Of a stretch of 20,005 nucleotides of DNA, positions 1 through 8,229 are shown piece after piece. The stretch is from the NCBI GenBank assembly GCA_905250885.1, contig CAJNOQ010003524.1, positions 1 through 20,005 of the forward strand. The letters run 5' to 3'. Source of the stretch: Didymodactylos carnosus (lineage: Eukaryota > Rotifera > Eurotatoria > Philodinida > Philodinidae). Every line of letters starts with the position of its first letter. Position 1 is the first letter of the stretch. Below the pieces are notes generated by a model. That model saw nothing but the letters and a program-made list of their open reading frames with translations. It ran no database searches and was not told the origin of the DNA. A program made the position numbers and the translations under genes.

Positions 1-560
1 TGTTTCGTTTAGTCGGCTCAGTTTTATGCACTAGATTGTTGAAAACTAATTTGACAACTGAATGATCACATTTATGACACAACGGGGATTCACCGTCAGC
101 TAGGTGCAACATGTTTAACCGATCCACAATCACAAGGTCTAAGCATGCTCCGGATACTGGACGCGTAGGCTTTGTGACTATTTGATAGAGATTCAAAGCA
201 TCTACGAGATCAGCTAACTTTTCTCCTTCAATAGTTGAAGGTGGTACGTTACTTTCCCCTATTACCCAATTTTGATAGTGAGCATTATAATCTCCCAAAA
301 AAAGCATTCTGTCGAAGCTCATATTCTTAGTAATAGAAGTGATTGTGTCTTTCAAAATGCTAATCGTTCTTTCGATTTTGATCACTGATGAGAGAATATT
401 TGCAAGTACCCATGTACTTGACGTAAAAACATGCCACTGCAATCGGAGATACTAAGGTCCAACAAAGTGGATGCTATGTTCTTGGAATACGAAAAAGCAA
501 GTTTGCCTGAAGATTGGCTTCTGACTTCTCAGATATTTAGAAAACATTAAGTTATCTAGG
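1..560 (-). mobile_element. Non-LTR retrotransposon endonuclease (APE/EEP-type) fragment, partial at the left edge
   Basis: Reading the minus strand from about 550 to 1 gives an endonuclease/exonuclease/phosphatase domain of the kind that nicks target DNA for LINE-type retrotransposons. The catalytic motif GDYNAHYQNW lies near 264-297. It is followed by the PTRPVSGACLDLVIVDRL block (about 110-175) and the terminal CDHSVVKL motif near 50-70, so the D/N and D-H active-site residues are present. Upstream pieces (KYLRSQKP near 500-530; SPIAVACFY then SSTWVLANIL near 395-455) lie in different frames, so there is at least one frameshift, near 425-440. The reverse transcriptase would lie beyond base 1 and is not visible. 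This is a decayed or truncated copy. The family level (LINE EN) is fairly sure; the clade cannot be told. Confidence 0.75.
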
Positions 561-907
561 AGTCATTGCATGAGTTGATAGCCCAAAGTGTTTCCTACAG
601 AACGGGTACCAGACGAGATCCTGCGTTCCCGTGGTTCATGGGTGGTATGCGATTCCTTTGAATCCACCAACACTGGTAGCGGGTTACTTCCGGTGATATT
701 GAAATCGCATGAAACATACGTATTCAACCACGCTGAATCTGGCAGCAATGCTCGCTTTCGGAAAATAATTCCAAAACAGGAGTTTATACTGCGAGTCGCA
801 CCATTGAAAAGACTATATTCGAAAACTATAAAAGACATGTTTATTTCGTACCACTTCTACAGCATGTCCACGAGCCTAGTCAAAACTACCCACGGTGCGT
901 ATTGCTT
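561..907. other. Unassigned stretch between the LINE fragment and the Mab-21 locus
   Basis: Both strands have open frames here (588-962 + and 563-838 -), but neither shows a recognisable domain, a convincing start or a family motif. The minus frame could be the upstream, N-terminal part of the neighbouring retrotransposon, because it has the same orientation and runs into it. Nothing in the residues proves that. Confidence 0.3.
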
Positions 908-1912
908 TTATAACCCTTCACCTACTTCAATCATTGCCTTCATAAACAGAACTACTCGATAGAGTTCAGGTGCTTTGCTCTTTATTTTCATGTTTGTTTC
1001 ATTATCTTCTCCAGCTAGTATTAAGCCACTTTCAGCTTGATAATTTGTATAAAATCGCATTAAATCCAATTTCGGTACAAAATATGATGGTATACTACCC
1101 TTGAGTGCATAAACAGCAACTACTTCAAGTATGTGTATTGTTACATTAATTATTAATAGTAAACAGTCATTACAATCTGTTGGAATGATTGCCGCATCCG
1201 TATGTGAATGATTTAGATCAAACAAGAAATCCGAATGGTGTTTTTTCCTTTTCTTCTTTTGTTCAATTAGATAATCCGAAATAACGGCGTAGAAGGCATT
1301 TTTTAAAATATAAGACGTAAGATACATGTCTGGCGTAATTGTAAACATTTGCATATCATTCGTAGTGAGATTTTCTTCTTCTGTTAAATGTATCGGATAT
1401 TCATTGAACGTTGGTTCGTAATTCGTTGTTGCACTCAATGTTCTAACCGCTTGATCAAAAGTATCATCGTCAGCATCCCACTCTGGAACATAGATGAATT
1501 CTTCCTCGGATGAACATGAACAACAAACACATTGTTTAATTGTTCTACAGCAAATTATACATAGGAACATCGAACATAAACAACATCCTAATAATTTAAA
1601 CGAACGAAACGGTTTACATACACGTTGTGCTTTCCACCATAAATTTTTATACTGTTTATAACTAGAACGAGTTTGTTCTGTAGCCTTCATAACTGAATTG
1701 ACTAATGCTTTGGTGAGAATATAAGAATAACGAACATTAATTGGTAAATAATAACTAATAAGATTTTCTACAGCACTGAAGAATTTTAGTCTTCTAGTGC
1801 TAGTGGTAGCAGCGAGCATATCTGAGGAACCAAAAACATTCGAAAAATTTCTGGAGTCGTTTATTTCATGGTAGTAATAAAAAAATCTTCGCGCCAAAAC
1901 GAAAGTGAGCAA
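908..1912 (-). pseudogene. C-terminal lobe of the Mab-21/cGAS-like domain, with cysteine-rich hydrophobic insert
   Basis: This 334-codon open frame has no ATG at its 5' end (it opens with TTG shortly after a stop), so it reads as an internal or last exon rather than a separate gene. Residues 61-75 (RYSYILTKALVNSVM) resemble the first helix of the Mab-21 C-terminal lobe. Residues 197-210 (YLTSYILKNAFYAV) match the family's SYxLK helix. Residues 250-286 end in GSIPSYFVPKLDLM, the typical 'G-x-(I/L)-P-x-YF-x-P-x-x-(N/D)-L' ending. Between the first two blocks (residues about 107-133) sits a hydrophobic run with ten cysteines in about 24 residues, followed by an acidic stretch. A possible acceptor (CCTCAG) lies near 1822, so the true exon may begin around codon 31. 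It lies downstream of, and collinear with, the catalytic core. Confidence 0.65.
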
Positions 1913-2445
1913 AAGTTAGAAGTTTAGCATGAATAAAATACACATTGACTTTTTCAAAATTTTTGTTTTAGATTCGTCATATCAATGACCAGTTTTCTGT
2001 TAGCCACTGTTGTCGAAGGTAGATATGCAACAGTTATGGTTAACTGTAAAACTGTAAAATTATTACACTGATACAGTAAAAAAATGAAAATTTTCAGTAT
2101 CTGCGCGTGTTTTGAACTGTATCTGTTGCTGGCACCCATCCATTCTGATTTAGAACATTCTAAATGATACAAATTCGTTTGGTTATATGCAAACAAGCCT
2201 TTAGACCAGAGATGAGAGCACCATCTGAAATGTCAATGAAGGTAAAACAATTAAAAAGCTCCTCAAATAATGATATTTTCCAAAAAGTTTCTTGATGTCC
2301 GAAATCATTTCCCCCTATTACCAAGCTCCGACGTCCCCAATGGATCATCTCAATGATAAACGTAGAAAAACATTTCCACTTGTTTCAAAACTTGAATGAA
2401 CAACGAGTGTCGCATGACAATAGACATCAAAAGTGTTTACTTCAC
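1913..2445 (-). pseudogene. Frame-disrupted middle of the Mab-21-like domain
   Basis: After the intron at 2446-2501 the frame reads GEVNTFDVYCHATLVVHSSF and then reaches a TGA. A second frame covers 2160-2348 and contains ETFWKISLFEELF, which resembles the 'W-R-(I/L)-S-F-S' strand that follows the third catalytic aspartate in Mab-21/cGAS proteins. A third frame covers about 1954-2196 (LYHLECSKSEWMGAS and onward). The three pieces are in the right order and orientation to link the catalytic core to the C-terminal lobe, but at least two frame changes separate them. Unseen short introns could explain some of this. The call rests mainly on order and one motif. Confidence 0.45.
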
Positions 2446-2501
2446 CTAAACGTTATAAAAAAAAATGAATAAAAAGAAATTTGAAAGAAAAAACTGTGTA
2501 C
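2446..2501 (-). other. Spliceosomal intron, 56 bp, in the Mab-21-like gene
   Basis: On the minus strand the donor reads CAG|GTACACAG, then a T-rich tract, and the acceptor reads ACGTTTAG|GTGAAG. Removing it joins ...NPQQLPG to EVNTFDVY in frame. Without splicing the frame reads a T/F-rich tail and stops at 2446. Confidence 0.7.
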
Positions 2502-3057
2502 CTGGTAGCTGCTGTGGATTTGCCTCGTTTAATTGAGACCAATAATCTTTTAACATTGATAATAAATCTGTATCAGCTGTTTTTGGCCAAAAGTTTTTTA
2601 ATCTAATTACCGGTACGATATCTAACGAGATATTTAAAAGTTTATAAATTGACCCATACCAATTTAATTTAATTGTTATTGCTGTTTTTGGTGTATGATC
2701 AGCATATGTTGATACAAAACATGTTTCACATTCTAAATTATGACAATTATTACTATTATTTTCATTAAAACGATAGATAGCTATTGTTATTAATTGCGTA
2801 AATCGTGCATAAATGTACCATGGCATTAATGTGAGACCATATTGATCGGTAAACATGAATTCATTTAAATTTGAATTTAAATCTGAACTACAAACAAGTC
2901 GAGCAAAACATTTTGGAGGTTTTATTTGAAATTGTCTTTGATCATCATCGAAGCTAATAACATTTGTCAAAATATTTTCAAATTTAGTTAAATTACACAT
3001 ATAATCAAATTCATTTGGATAACCGGCTTTTGTTTTTTCCATCATACTTCCCGACAG

Positions 3058-3060
3058 TTA
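3058..3060 (-). other. In-frame TAA inside the nucleotidyltransferase region
   Basis: The minus strand reads GAATTTGTACAC TAA CTGTCGGGAAGT. The codons on both sides stay in frame with family-typical sequence (KRFEFV before, LSGSMMEKT after), so a single stop codon replaces one residue four positions before the serine of the Gly-Ser motif. No GT-AG intron of normal size removes only this codon. A nonsense mutation is the simplest reading; readthrough cannot be excluded. Confidence 0.7.
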
Positions 3061-3223
3061 GTGTACAAATTCAAATCGTTTATCTAAAACCATGATAACT
3101 TCATTAATAAATGTCATAAACGAATGAATAGCATTTCGAATCTGTTCAACTTCATCAATAGATGGTAAACAACCAATTTCGGGTGAATTTAATACTTTAG
3201 CTACAAATCGTAGCCGATCATGT

Positions 3224-3243
3224 TGTTGCTGTTGTTGTTGATC
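3224..3243 (-). repeat. Polyglutamine-encoding (CAA/CAG)n tract
   Basis: The plus strand reads TTGTTGCTGTTGTTGTTGAT, which encodes a DNDQQQQQQHD low-complexity linker between the ankyrin repeats and the nucleotidyltransferase core. Confidence 0.75.
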
Positions 3244-3732
3244 ATTGTCATCATTTGATAATATGGGATATTTGTCCATTAAGCAATATTGTTCAAATTT
3301 TTTATCCGATCTTGTTAATTCTTCATTTTGCATTGTAGTGCATTGTTGTTGTTCAAATAATTCAATCATATCTTTATAACCGAAAAATTTTGCTAATAAA
3401 TATGGTGATATACCATTATTATTTTTTTCATATGGATCAATACCTTTATCAATTAAATATGCACTAATACCATAACTACGTATGGAATACTGAAGTATAT
3501 TGGATAAAGTTCGGTCTAATTTTTTATGAATATTGGCATCCTTATTAATAAGAAAATTCAATAAATCAATTGAGTTAAATAATTTTTTTTTCCTTGTCAG
3601 CAATATATGCGATATATTACAATTATAAACGTTTGTTGTATTTATATTGGCACTACCTTTTTCGATCATAAATTTAATAGCTGATGATTCAAAATACTTT
3701 GCTGCATTTAATAAGGAATCGTTCGAATACTA

Positions 3733-5246
3733 TTTGACCAAACAAAGGATTCAGAGGTGGGAGTACAGACCATCATATACGAGTGATCAGTTAATGCTTT
3801 CAATCGATTGACTTCTGATAGAAATGGACTGAGTTTCGTATTTCGTGGGCAGATCTTCTGTTGTTCATTCGTTATGCTTAGTTAATTTCAATTAAGCGCC
3901 TCCAGCATAGTCAGCAAACATTTAATATCGAAAATAAGTGTTGTGTATATACCTAAAAATTATATCGAGCCTGAAAAGTGGTTCTGCTAGAACAATCAAT
4001 GGATTCTGTAGAGCTTTTTTGATCATTTTTGTACAATCCGAACGTACGACTTTGAGTTATTTATTCATAAACCGATCAGAGCGTGTCGAAATGAAAAAAG
4101 CGAGATAAAAGCCGTTATAATTCTAATCACAACTGCAATATCATTATTACTAATGAAAACTGGAACAAGTGGGAGCGAGTAAAGAGTCACTTCAAAGCTT
4201 GGATCGACCATTCAGGAGCGCAAATAGCGATATCATATTGCTGTAGGATGCGTCAGAGTTGTGTGCTACATAGAAAAAAACTTTTTTCACTATTTTGTCA
4301 GAAAATCCTAATAGTTTTGTCAGGCTTATAAGATAATCCATATTTGCTCTTCTGAGGATCCGGTCTAAAATTCAGATCATCTATTTGAAATAATTAAATT
4401 AAAAAGTCTGTTTTGACTGGTGGGAAACGTAATGTATTGTTTTGACGAATAAAATATTCTAAAATGAGTGTAGATCCCTAACAGCAGGGAAAAGCGAGTT
4501 TTTGCGCTGTTCGTTCGAACCGCGGGTGTACTAGGCATTCGGAAAAGCCGTCAATCCACTTCTGCAGGCAAAAGTCGACTATGTTTCATGGGTAGGACTG
4601 TAACAGTTCCCGTTGCGTTGATTTAATGCTAACTGAAAATACAGTTACCGTTGTTTTAACGGTAACTGTATTTTCAGTTAGCGTTGTTGATAACGGCCGA
4701 AGAAGTAACGAAAACTTCTACAGTCCTGTTAATGGGTGCGTGTAGAAGCAAATATTCCCTTCAAAATAACATTATTCCACATCTCCGAAAATGTTTAGGG
4801 TTACGTGAGTTTAAACAAAACAACTTCCGATTCGTTCTGGAACAAAATGTCAAAGGTGTTACACGAATTCAGACGGATTATTTGTAGTGTAGTCTTTAAT
4901 GCAAATAGTGGTCAAGAATCTCTTGGTACAAGACAGATATATCAGCAAGATTCAGTGATCGTGAACTGATTTGTACGCCTGCTTACGAAATGGATTGTCC
5001 AAGACTGAATAACACGTTAGTTGCATCTAAAAGATGTATAGAAAAAAAGTTCAAGACTGATCATCGTGAAACGATTGAGTTATAAACAAGATCGTAAAAA
5101 TCAAACAAACGATACGTTACGCATATAAATAACTCGTTTATTTGTGAAAAATAAAAGATAAAAATTGTTCCACCATGTGTATGGGAGAGATAAGAGAAAG
5201 TAAATGACCAAAGTATGACTATAACGAAGGGAAAGCCCTAAATCAC
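3733..5246. other. 1.5-kb non-ankyrin interruption of the ankyrin/Mab-21 gene
   Basis: The upstream exon breaks off after an ankyrin-like FGNSPLEVVQ, and ankyrin coding resumes at 3729 with NDSLLNAAKYF. The stretch between has no ankyrin coding. It contains a perfect 55-bp palindrome (4628-4682) inside a wider imperfect one, and a 67-codon plus frame at 4684-4887 that I do not recognise. I see no clear terminal inverted repeats or target duplication at the joints. It could be an unusually long intron (other introns here are 53-56 bp) or a decayed insertion. A few residues of one repeat appear to be missing at the joint. Confidence 0.45.
4628..4682. repeat. Perfect 25-bp inverted repeat with 5-nt loop
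   Basis: The left arm 4628-4652 (GCTAACTGAAAATACAG...) is exactly complementary to the right arm 4658-4682, with the loop GTTTT at 4653-4657. Weaker complementarity extends outward to about 4590 and 4727 (GGACTGTA... against ...TACAGTCC). The structure would form a very stable hairpin as RNA or a cruciform as DNA. Perfect arms imply recent origin or selection. Its function is unknown. Confidence 0.9.
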
Positions 5247-6134
5247 CTAAAAAAAAGATATTAGTTGTATCTGAACAACTTCTAATGGACTATTACCAAA
5301 TACATTTGATATGTTTATGTCTGCTTTATATGCTAAAAAACACCATAAATAACGAATAATAATATCACGATAAATCAACTCTTCACATTGTTCGATGTAA
5401 TATGGACGAAAATATTTTGATACAAGAATAAAACTATTTAATGGTGTATTGTGTTGTAAATCAAGTTCATTTATATTTGCACCATAATCACATAATAACT
5501 GAATTATATTAACGAAACTTTTTATATCCATAAGACCTGTATAATGTAATGGTGTACGTTGATTTTTATCTTTTTGATTTGGATTCCAGCCATGTTCAAG
5601 TAAATATCTAACAACAATATCATTTGCTCGATAAACAGCTTGATGTAAATCTGTTTCACCATTTGGTAAATAAGCAATATTTGATTGATAATTATTATTA
5701 ATAAATTTTTCTAGTAAATATAATTGATTTCTATTTATTAAATTAATCGGTCTTAAATTTGACTTTGATTGACAATACATATTAATATTATATGAAAATA
5801 ATAAATCTAATAAATTTAGCTTTATCAACTGAGTTTCACTGTTATCATCATTGGATGTTGGATCATATGTTGTCCGAGTATATGTATCAAGAAATAAATG
5901 ATGTAAAACAGAATAACCAAGGTAATCAACTGAATCAATGTTTGCACCATTTTCAAGTAAATATTTTGTTACTCAAATATTCTGTTGACGTACCGATATG
6001 TGTAATGGTGTTTCATGTCGAATATTTTTACAGTTAATTAGTTGATTATCAGAATTATTAATTAATTTTTTTACTAAATTAAAATTATCATTTCTAATGG
6101 CATTATACAATTTGAAAATTTGTTTTTCTGTCAT
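5247..6134 (-). pseudogene. N-terminal ankyrin-repeat exon of the Mab-21-like gene, one in-frame stop
   Basis: The frame opens at ATG 6134 with MTEKQIFKLYNAIRNDNFN and runs through several ankyrin repeats. Clear units are ETPLHISVRQQNI (stop) VTKYLLENGANIDSVD; NGETDLHQAV...VVRYLLEHGWNPNQKD; QRTPLHYTGL...LLCDYGANINELD; and FLAYKADINISNVFGNSPLE. Each has the TPLH-type turn and the LLxxGA-N helix end. An in-frame TGA at 5973-5975 breaks the first repeat at codon 54 without shifting the frame. The frame ends at a TAG directly after a T-rich run (5247), where the 1.5-kb interruption begins. Ankyrin repeats mediate protein binding; here they would be the N-terminal partner- or ligand-binding part of the Mab-21-type protein. 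Confidence 0.75.
5973..5975 (-). other. In-frame TGA in the first ankyrin repeat
   Basis: The codons before (RQQNI) and after (VTKYLLENGANID) are in the same frame and together form a normal ankyrin repeat. The stop occupies a variable polar position of the helix. A one-base change from a sense codon such as CGA or GGA would explain it. It matches the TAA at 3058-3060 as a second clean nonsense codon in this gene. Confidence 0.7.
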
Positions 6135-6426
6135 GTTTTTTCATTCTTTTAACAAGTCTCAATGCTCTTTCTCCATAAAGGAGAAGTGAAAGAAAAAAAA
6201 GCTCTTGTCTTCAAACAAACAGTAACGTTGCACGTACACACAAACTGATTTATTCTAAAATAATAAATTACATTTACTCTCGTTAAAACAGAAGCATGTA
6301 AAGATAGAATTCTTTTCAAATAAACATAGAAAAGGAAATGCTGCGCTACAATAAATAAAAAAATGAAATATTATGGTATTTTTTTGCAAAACTATAAAGA
6401 CTTCGACGATGCTTTGTTCCTCTAAA
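6135..6426. other. Probable upstream region of the ankyrin gene; no gene seen
   Basis: AT-rich sequence upstream of ATG 6134 on the minus strand. I see no clear TATA box or other element that I would defend, and no open frame with coding character. Confidence 0.3.
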
Positions 6427-6495
6427 AGTGTATCGGCGTGACTAGCTAACGGGCACCCTTCGAATCAGAAGGTTCGAATTTTTATTTTCACTCGA
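6427..6495 (+). tRNA. tRNA-like relic (pseudo-tRNA or SINE head) with Pol III boxes
   Basis: A box A match (TAGCTAACGGG, 6443-6453) and a box B match (GGTTCGAATTT, 6471-6481) lie about 18 nt apart. Between them is an anticodon-arm-like CCTTC/GAAGG stem around CGAATCAG, which recalls the arginine tRNA anticodon arm. The spacing is too short for a functional tRNA: the variable loop and 5' side of the T stem are missing. A weak AGTG/CACT pairing flanks the unit. This is either a deleted tRNA copy or the head of a tRNA-derived SINE. Confidence 0.3.
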
Positions 6496-6760
6496 ACAAA
6501 GCTTATACGCTGAGTACAAATCTGGACTCAAAAGCAAATTAAGGCCCCCCTGCCTCGGATCAGAAACCTATCTCAGCTCAGGTAGGCCTGACCTGAACCA
6601 AACTTTTATGGAATGTTGATCAAGTCAAAGTGTGGAAATGAAATTTCTTTTTTGGCGTCACTCTCAACTGTTCGTGAGAGGGCGCCACAACAAGGGTCAA
6701 GAATAGGCGTATGCCATTCACAAGAATTCTCACTCCAAGTAAATCATAGAGAACTCGGGC

Positions 6761-6950
6761 TGATTTTGTTTTGTGGTAAATACCTATGCCTAGTAGTTGA
6801 CAGAGCCCGATTTTTAAATTTCTGATTTGCTAATTTCCGGTGCTTAACAGAACTTCAATGTTCGAAAAACCCATGAATACAAAAATCTAGCATAATTTAA
6901 AAATCGGACTCTGTCAGCTCCTAGCCAGAGGTGTTATCTACAAATCAAAA
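6761..6950. repeat. Imperfect inverted repeat, arms about 65 bp
   Basis: The left arm (about 6761-6832, containing TTGACAGAGCCCGATTTTTA) is complementary to the right arm (about 6888-6950, containing TAAAAATCGGACTCTGTCAG) with a few mismatches and a loop of about 55 nt. There is no coding capacity. It resembles a small foldback or MITE-like unit. A short hairpin (TCAGGTAGGCCTGACCTGA) lies just upstream near 6580-6598. Confidence 0.65.
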
Positions 6951-7818
6951 AAAGAAAAACTTTCTCCGATGTATCGTTACCGAGAATTCATGTGCGTGAC
7001 GAAAGCCCGGAAGTTAAAAAACAGTCTTAGGTAAAATCTAAAATAAGTTTTGATTTTGTTAAATGCGTTTTACTTAAAAACTGTTTGAGCGTTAAATAAT
7101 TTGTCGATATTTTGCTACAGGTTATCGGTCATGGCGGATCTAATGAACATGTGCGTGGTCATGTGCGGCACATGCGTGCGCTTATGCAATAAAAGTGAAA
7201 AATAAAAGTTAAATTTTCAGAGTAAAAAATTAAATTTCCTGACCAAGATAATTTTTTCAAAAGTTCTACAAATTATACCATCGGATAGAAAATCGAATTC
7301 TCTACAAAATGCCTCATTTTTTTTAAATGTTTGGATGCCAAAACGTTTTTTTTATTTCCTAAAAAGAGTTTTGGTGTTTATTTTGTGAATAATTTTCTAC
7401 CCATCTAATCTAATTCTGAAACTTTATTTTTGGCTCCATCAAACCCTCGTATCAAACTCTACAACTTTTGCGTAGAAAGTTTTCGTACAGCTACCTTAGT
7501 TTCGTAGAAAAATGCAAAACTTTGTTGTCCTATCGATGACAACTTCTATTTTCTGGAATTCCGAGACCGACGGTCTTTTTTTTATAACTTCTAAAGGGCG
7601 CGTCCAAGTGTAACGAAATTTTCACCGATGATACAACGTGTGACTATCACCTTATGGTAAAAATTTCAAGTACCTACAGTCTTATCAGGGCGAGAACGAT
7701 CTTAATAAAGTCCAAAAAAATGAAATTTCGGGACTTTTGTTCAAGCTAGTATGTTTTTTTTCTATAAAAGAAAAGAGAAGGCAAAAAACGTTGTTGTCTT
7801 CGAGCGTCACGATAGTTT
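6951..7818. other. AT-rich spacer; no gene seen
   Basis: No supported open frame, RNA gene or strong repeat. It contains scattered poly-T runs and a few short CATGTGCG-type repeats near 7148-7180. Confidence 0.4.
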
Positions 7819-7962
7819 CTCGATCGAAATATAATATAAAAACGGTTAAGACTCAGGCCTATTCGGGTTTCGGTCTAGACTCGTTTTTATCAATTATATG
7901 AAGAGGTGAGAAAGATGAAAGACAAGTGGTTTTTATTTAAAAACACAGCTTAGTCTCAACAG
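7819..7962 (+). repeat. Left 144-bp terminal inverted repeat
   Basis: CTCGATCGAAATATAATATA... through ...TTAGTCTCAACAG is the exact reverse complement of 9254-9397, with no mismatch over 144 bp. Identity stops abruptly at both ends. Confidence 0.95.
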
Positions 7963-7968
7963 TGATTT

Positions 7969-8043
7969 GAAGGCTTTTTATTCAAAAAACGCTTCAAGGA
8001 AAAATATTTGAGGTCGAAGGTTCTTTATTCAAAAACGCTTTGA
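7969..8043. repeat. Direct repeat of a 28-bp unit inside the element
   Basis: GAAGGCTTTTTATTCAAAAA... (7969-7996) recurs with a few changes at 8016-8043 (GAAGGTTCTTTATTCAAAAA...). It lies between the left inverted repeat and the ribozyme. Confidence 0.7.
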
Positions 8044-8090
8044 CGCTCTTTTGGCTTAAAAGCTTGTTTGTATAAATGCTTGTTCAAGTG

Positions 8091-8158
8091 CAGATAAATT
8101 AATGTTGGACGCGTTTCGCTTTATTTTAAAAATAAAGCTCATCAGCAATAAAAATCTG
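8091..8158 (-). ncRNA. Type I hammerhead ribozyme (minimal, palindromic stem III)
   Basis: On the minus strand: stem I 5' side CAGAT...TTG; core CTGATGA; stem II GCTTTAT/ATAAAGC closed by a T/A-rich loop; core GAAA; stem III reduced to A-CG/CG-U; cleavage triplet GTC; stem I 3' side CAA...ATCTG. All conserved core bases are present. Stem I has inner (TTG/CAA) and outer (CAGAT/ATCTG) helices around an asymmetric internal loop, as in natural hammerheads with tertiary loop contacts. The ACGCGT stem III has no loop, so a monomer would fold poorly; PLE-type hammerheads with such stems are thought to act as dimers. Self-cleavage would fall after base 8109, between the triplet and CAAC. A TATA-like motif lies just upstream. 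Confidence 0.85.
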
Positions 8159-8175
8159 AAGAACAAAAAACAAAA

Positions 8176-8183
8176 ATATATAA
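8176..8183 (-). promoter_or_regulatory. TATA-like motif upstream of the minus-strand hammerhead
   Basis: The minus strand reads TTATATAT, 18-25 nt before the first ribozyme base. The spacing would put a Pol II start near the 5' end of the ribozyme, parallel to the arrangement at 9648-9734 on the other strand. Confidence 0.4.
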
Positions 8184-8229
8184 CAAACAAGCACAAGATA
8201 AAAAAAGGAAAAGAAAAAAAGAAAAGAAA

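Larger units (their letters stand above)
2502..3729 (-). pseudogene. Ankyrin repeats followed by Mab-21/cGAS-like catalytic core, one in-frame stop
   Basis: The block opens after an AG acceptor-like site (CAAATAG at 3730-3736). It first encodes ankyrin repeats (SLLNAAKYFESSAIKFMIEK, then LLNFLINKDANIH and AYLIDKGIDPYEKNNNG), a polyglutamine tract and a helical linker (FINEVIMVLDKRFEFV). It then reaches an in-frame TAA at 3058-3060, and directly after it, in the same frame, the nucleotidyltransferase signature GSMMEKTKAGYPNEFDYM. The Gly-Ser motif and the E-x-D pair match the cGAS/Mab-21 'GSxxE(G)TK...PNEFDxM' pattern. The third acid lies in NISLDIVPVI (2620-2622), followed by NFWP, the usual 'DLVPxI...WP' motif. 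The continuity of the motif across the TAA argues for a nonsense change in a formerly intact gene rather than two genes. Confidence 0.75.
908..6134 (-). pseudogene. Ankyrin-repeat plus Mab-21/cGAS-like nucleotidyltransferase gene, disrupted (whole locus)
   Basis: Four collinear minus-strand blocks form one gene: an N-terminal ankyrin exon (5247-6134), a second ankyrin block running into a Mab-21 nucleotidyltransferase core (2502-3729), a frame-broken middle (1913-2445) and the C-terminal lobe (908-1912). Mab-21/cGAS-like proteins use a two-metal E-x-D...D triad. In cGAS and cGLRs they make cyclic dinucleotide second messengers; other members have no known activity. All three acidic residues can be read here (E and D at 3004-3012, D at 2620-2622). 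Evidence for decay is an in-frame TGA (5973-5975), an in-frame TAA (3058-3060), a 1.5-kb interruption (3733-5246) and frame changes in the middle. One canonical 56-bp intron is kept. The domain calls are confident. Whether the gene is dead, spliced around the defects or affected by assembly error is unresolved. Confidence 0.7.

Noticed and set aside
588-962. 124-codon plus frame
   Set aside because: It overlaps the end of the Mab-21 block and the LINE-oriented minus frame, and shows no family motif.
1826-1860. CTGAGGA...GAAA pattern
   Set aside because: Stems do not pair, and the sequence lies opposite the C-terminal lobe coding block.
4480-4580. GGTTCGAAC box B-like motif on the minus strand with a weak box A
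   Set aside because: Box A deviates and no cloverleaf can be drawn. Probably chance.
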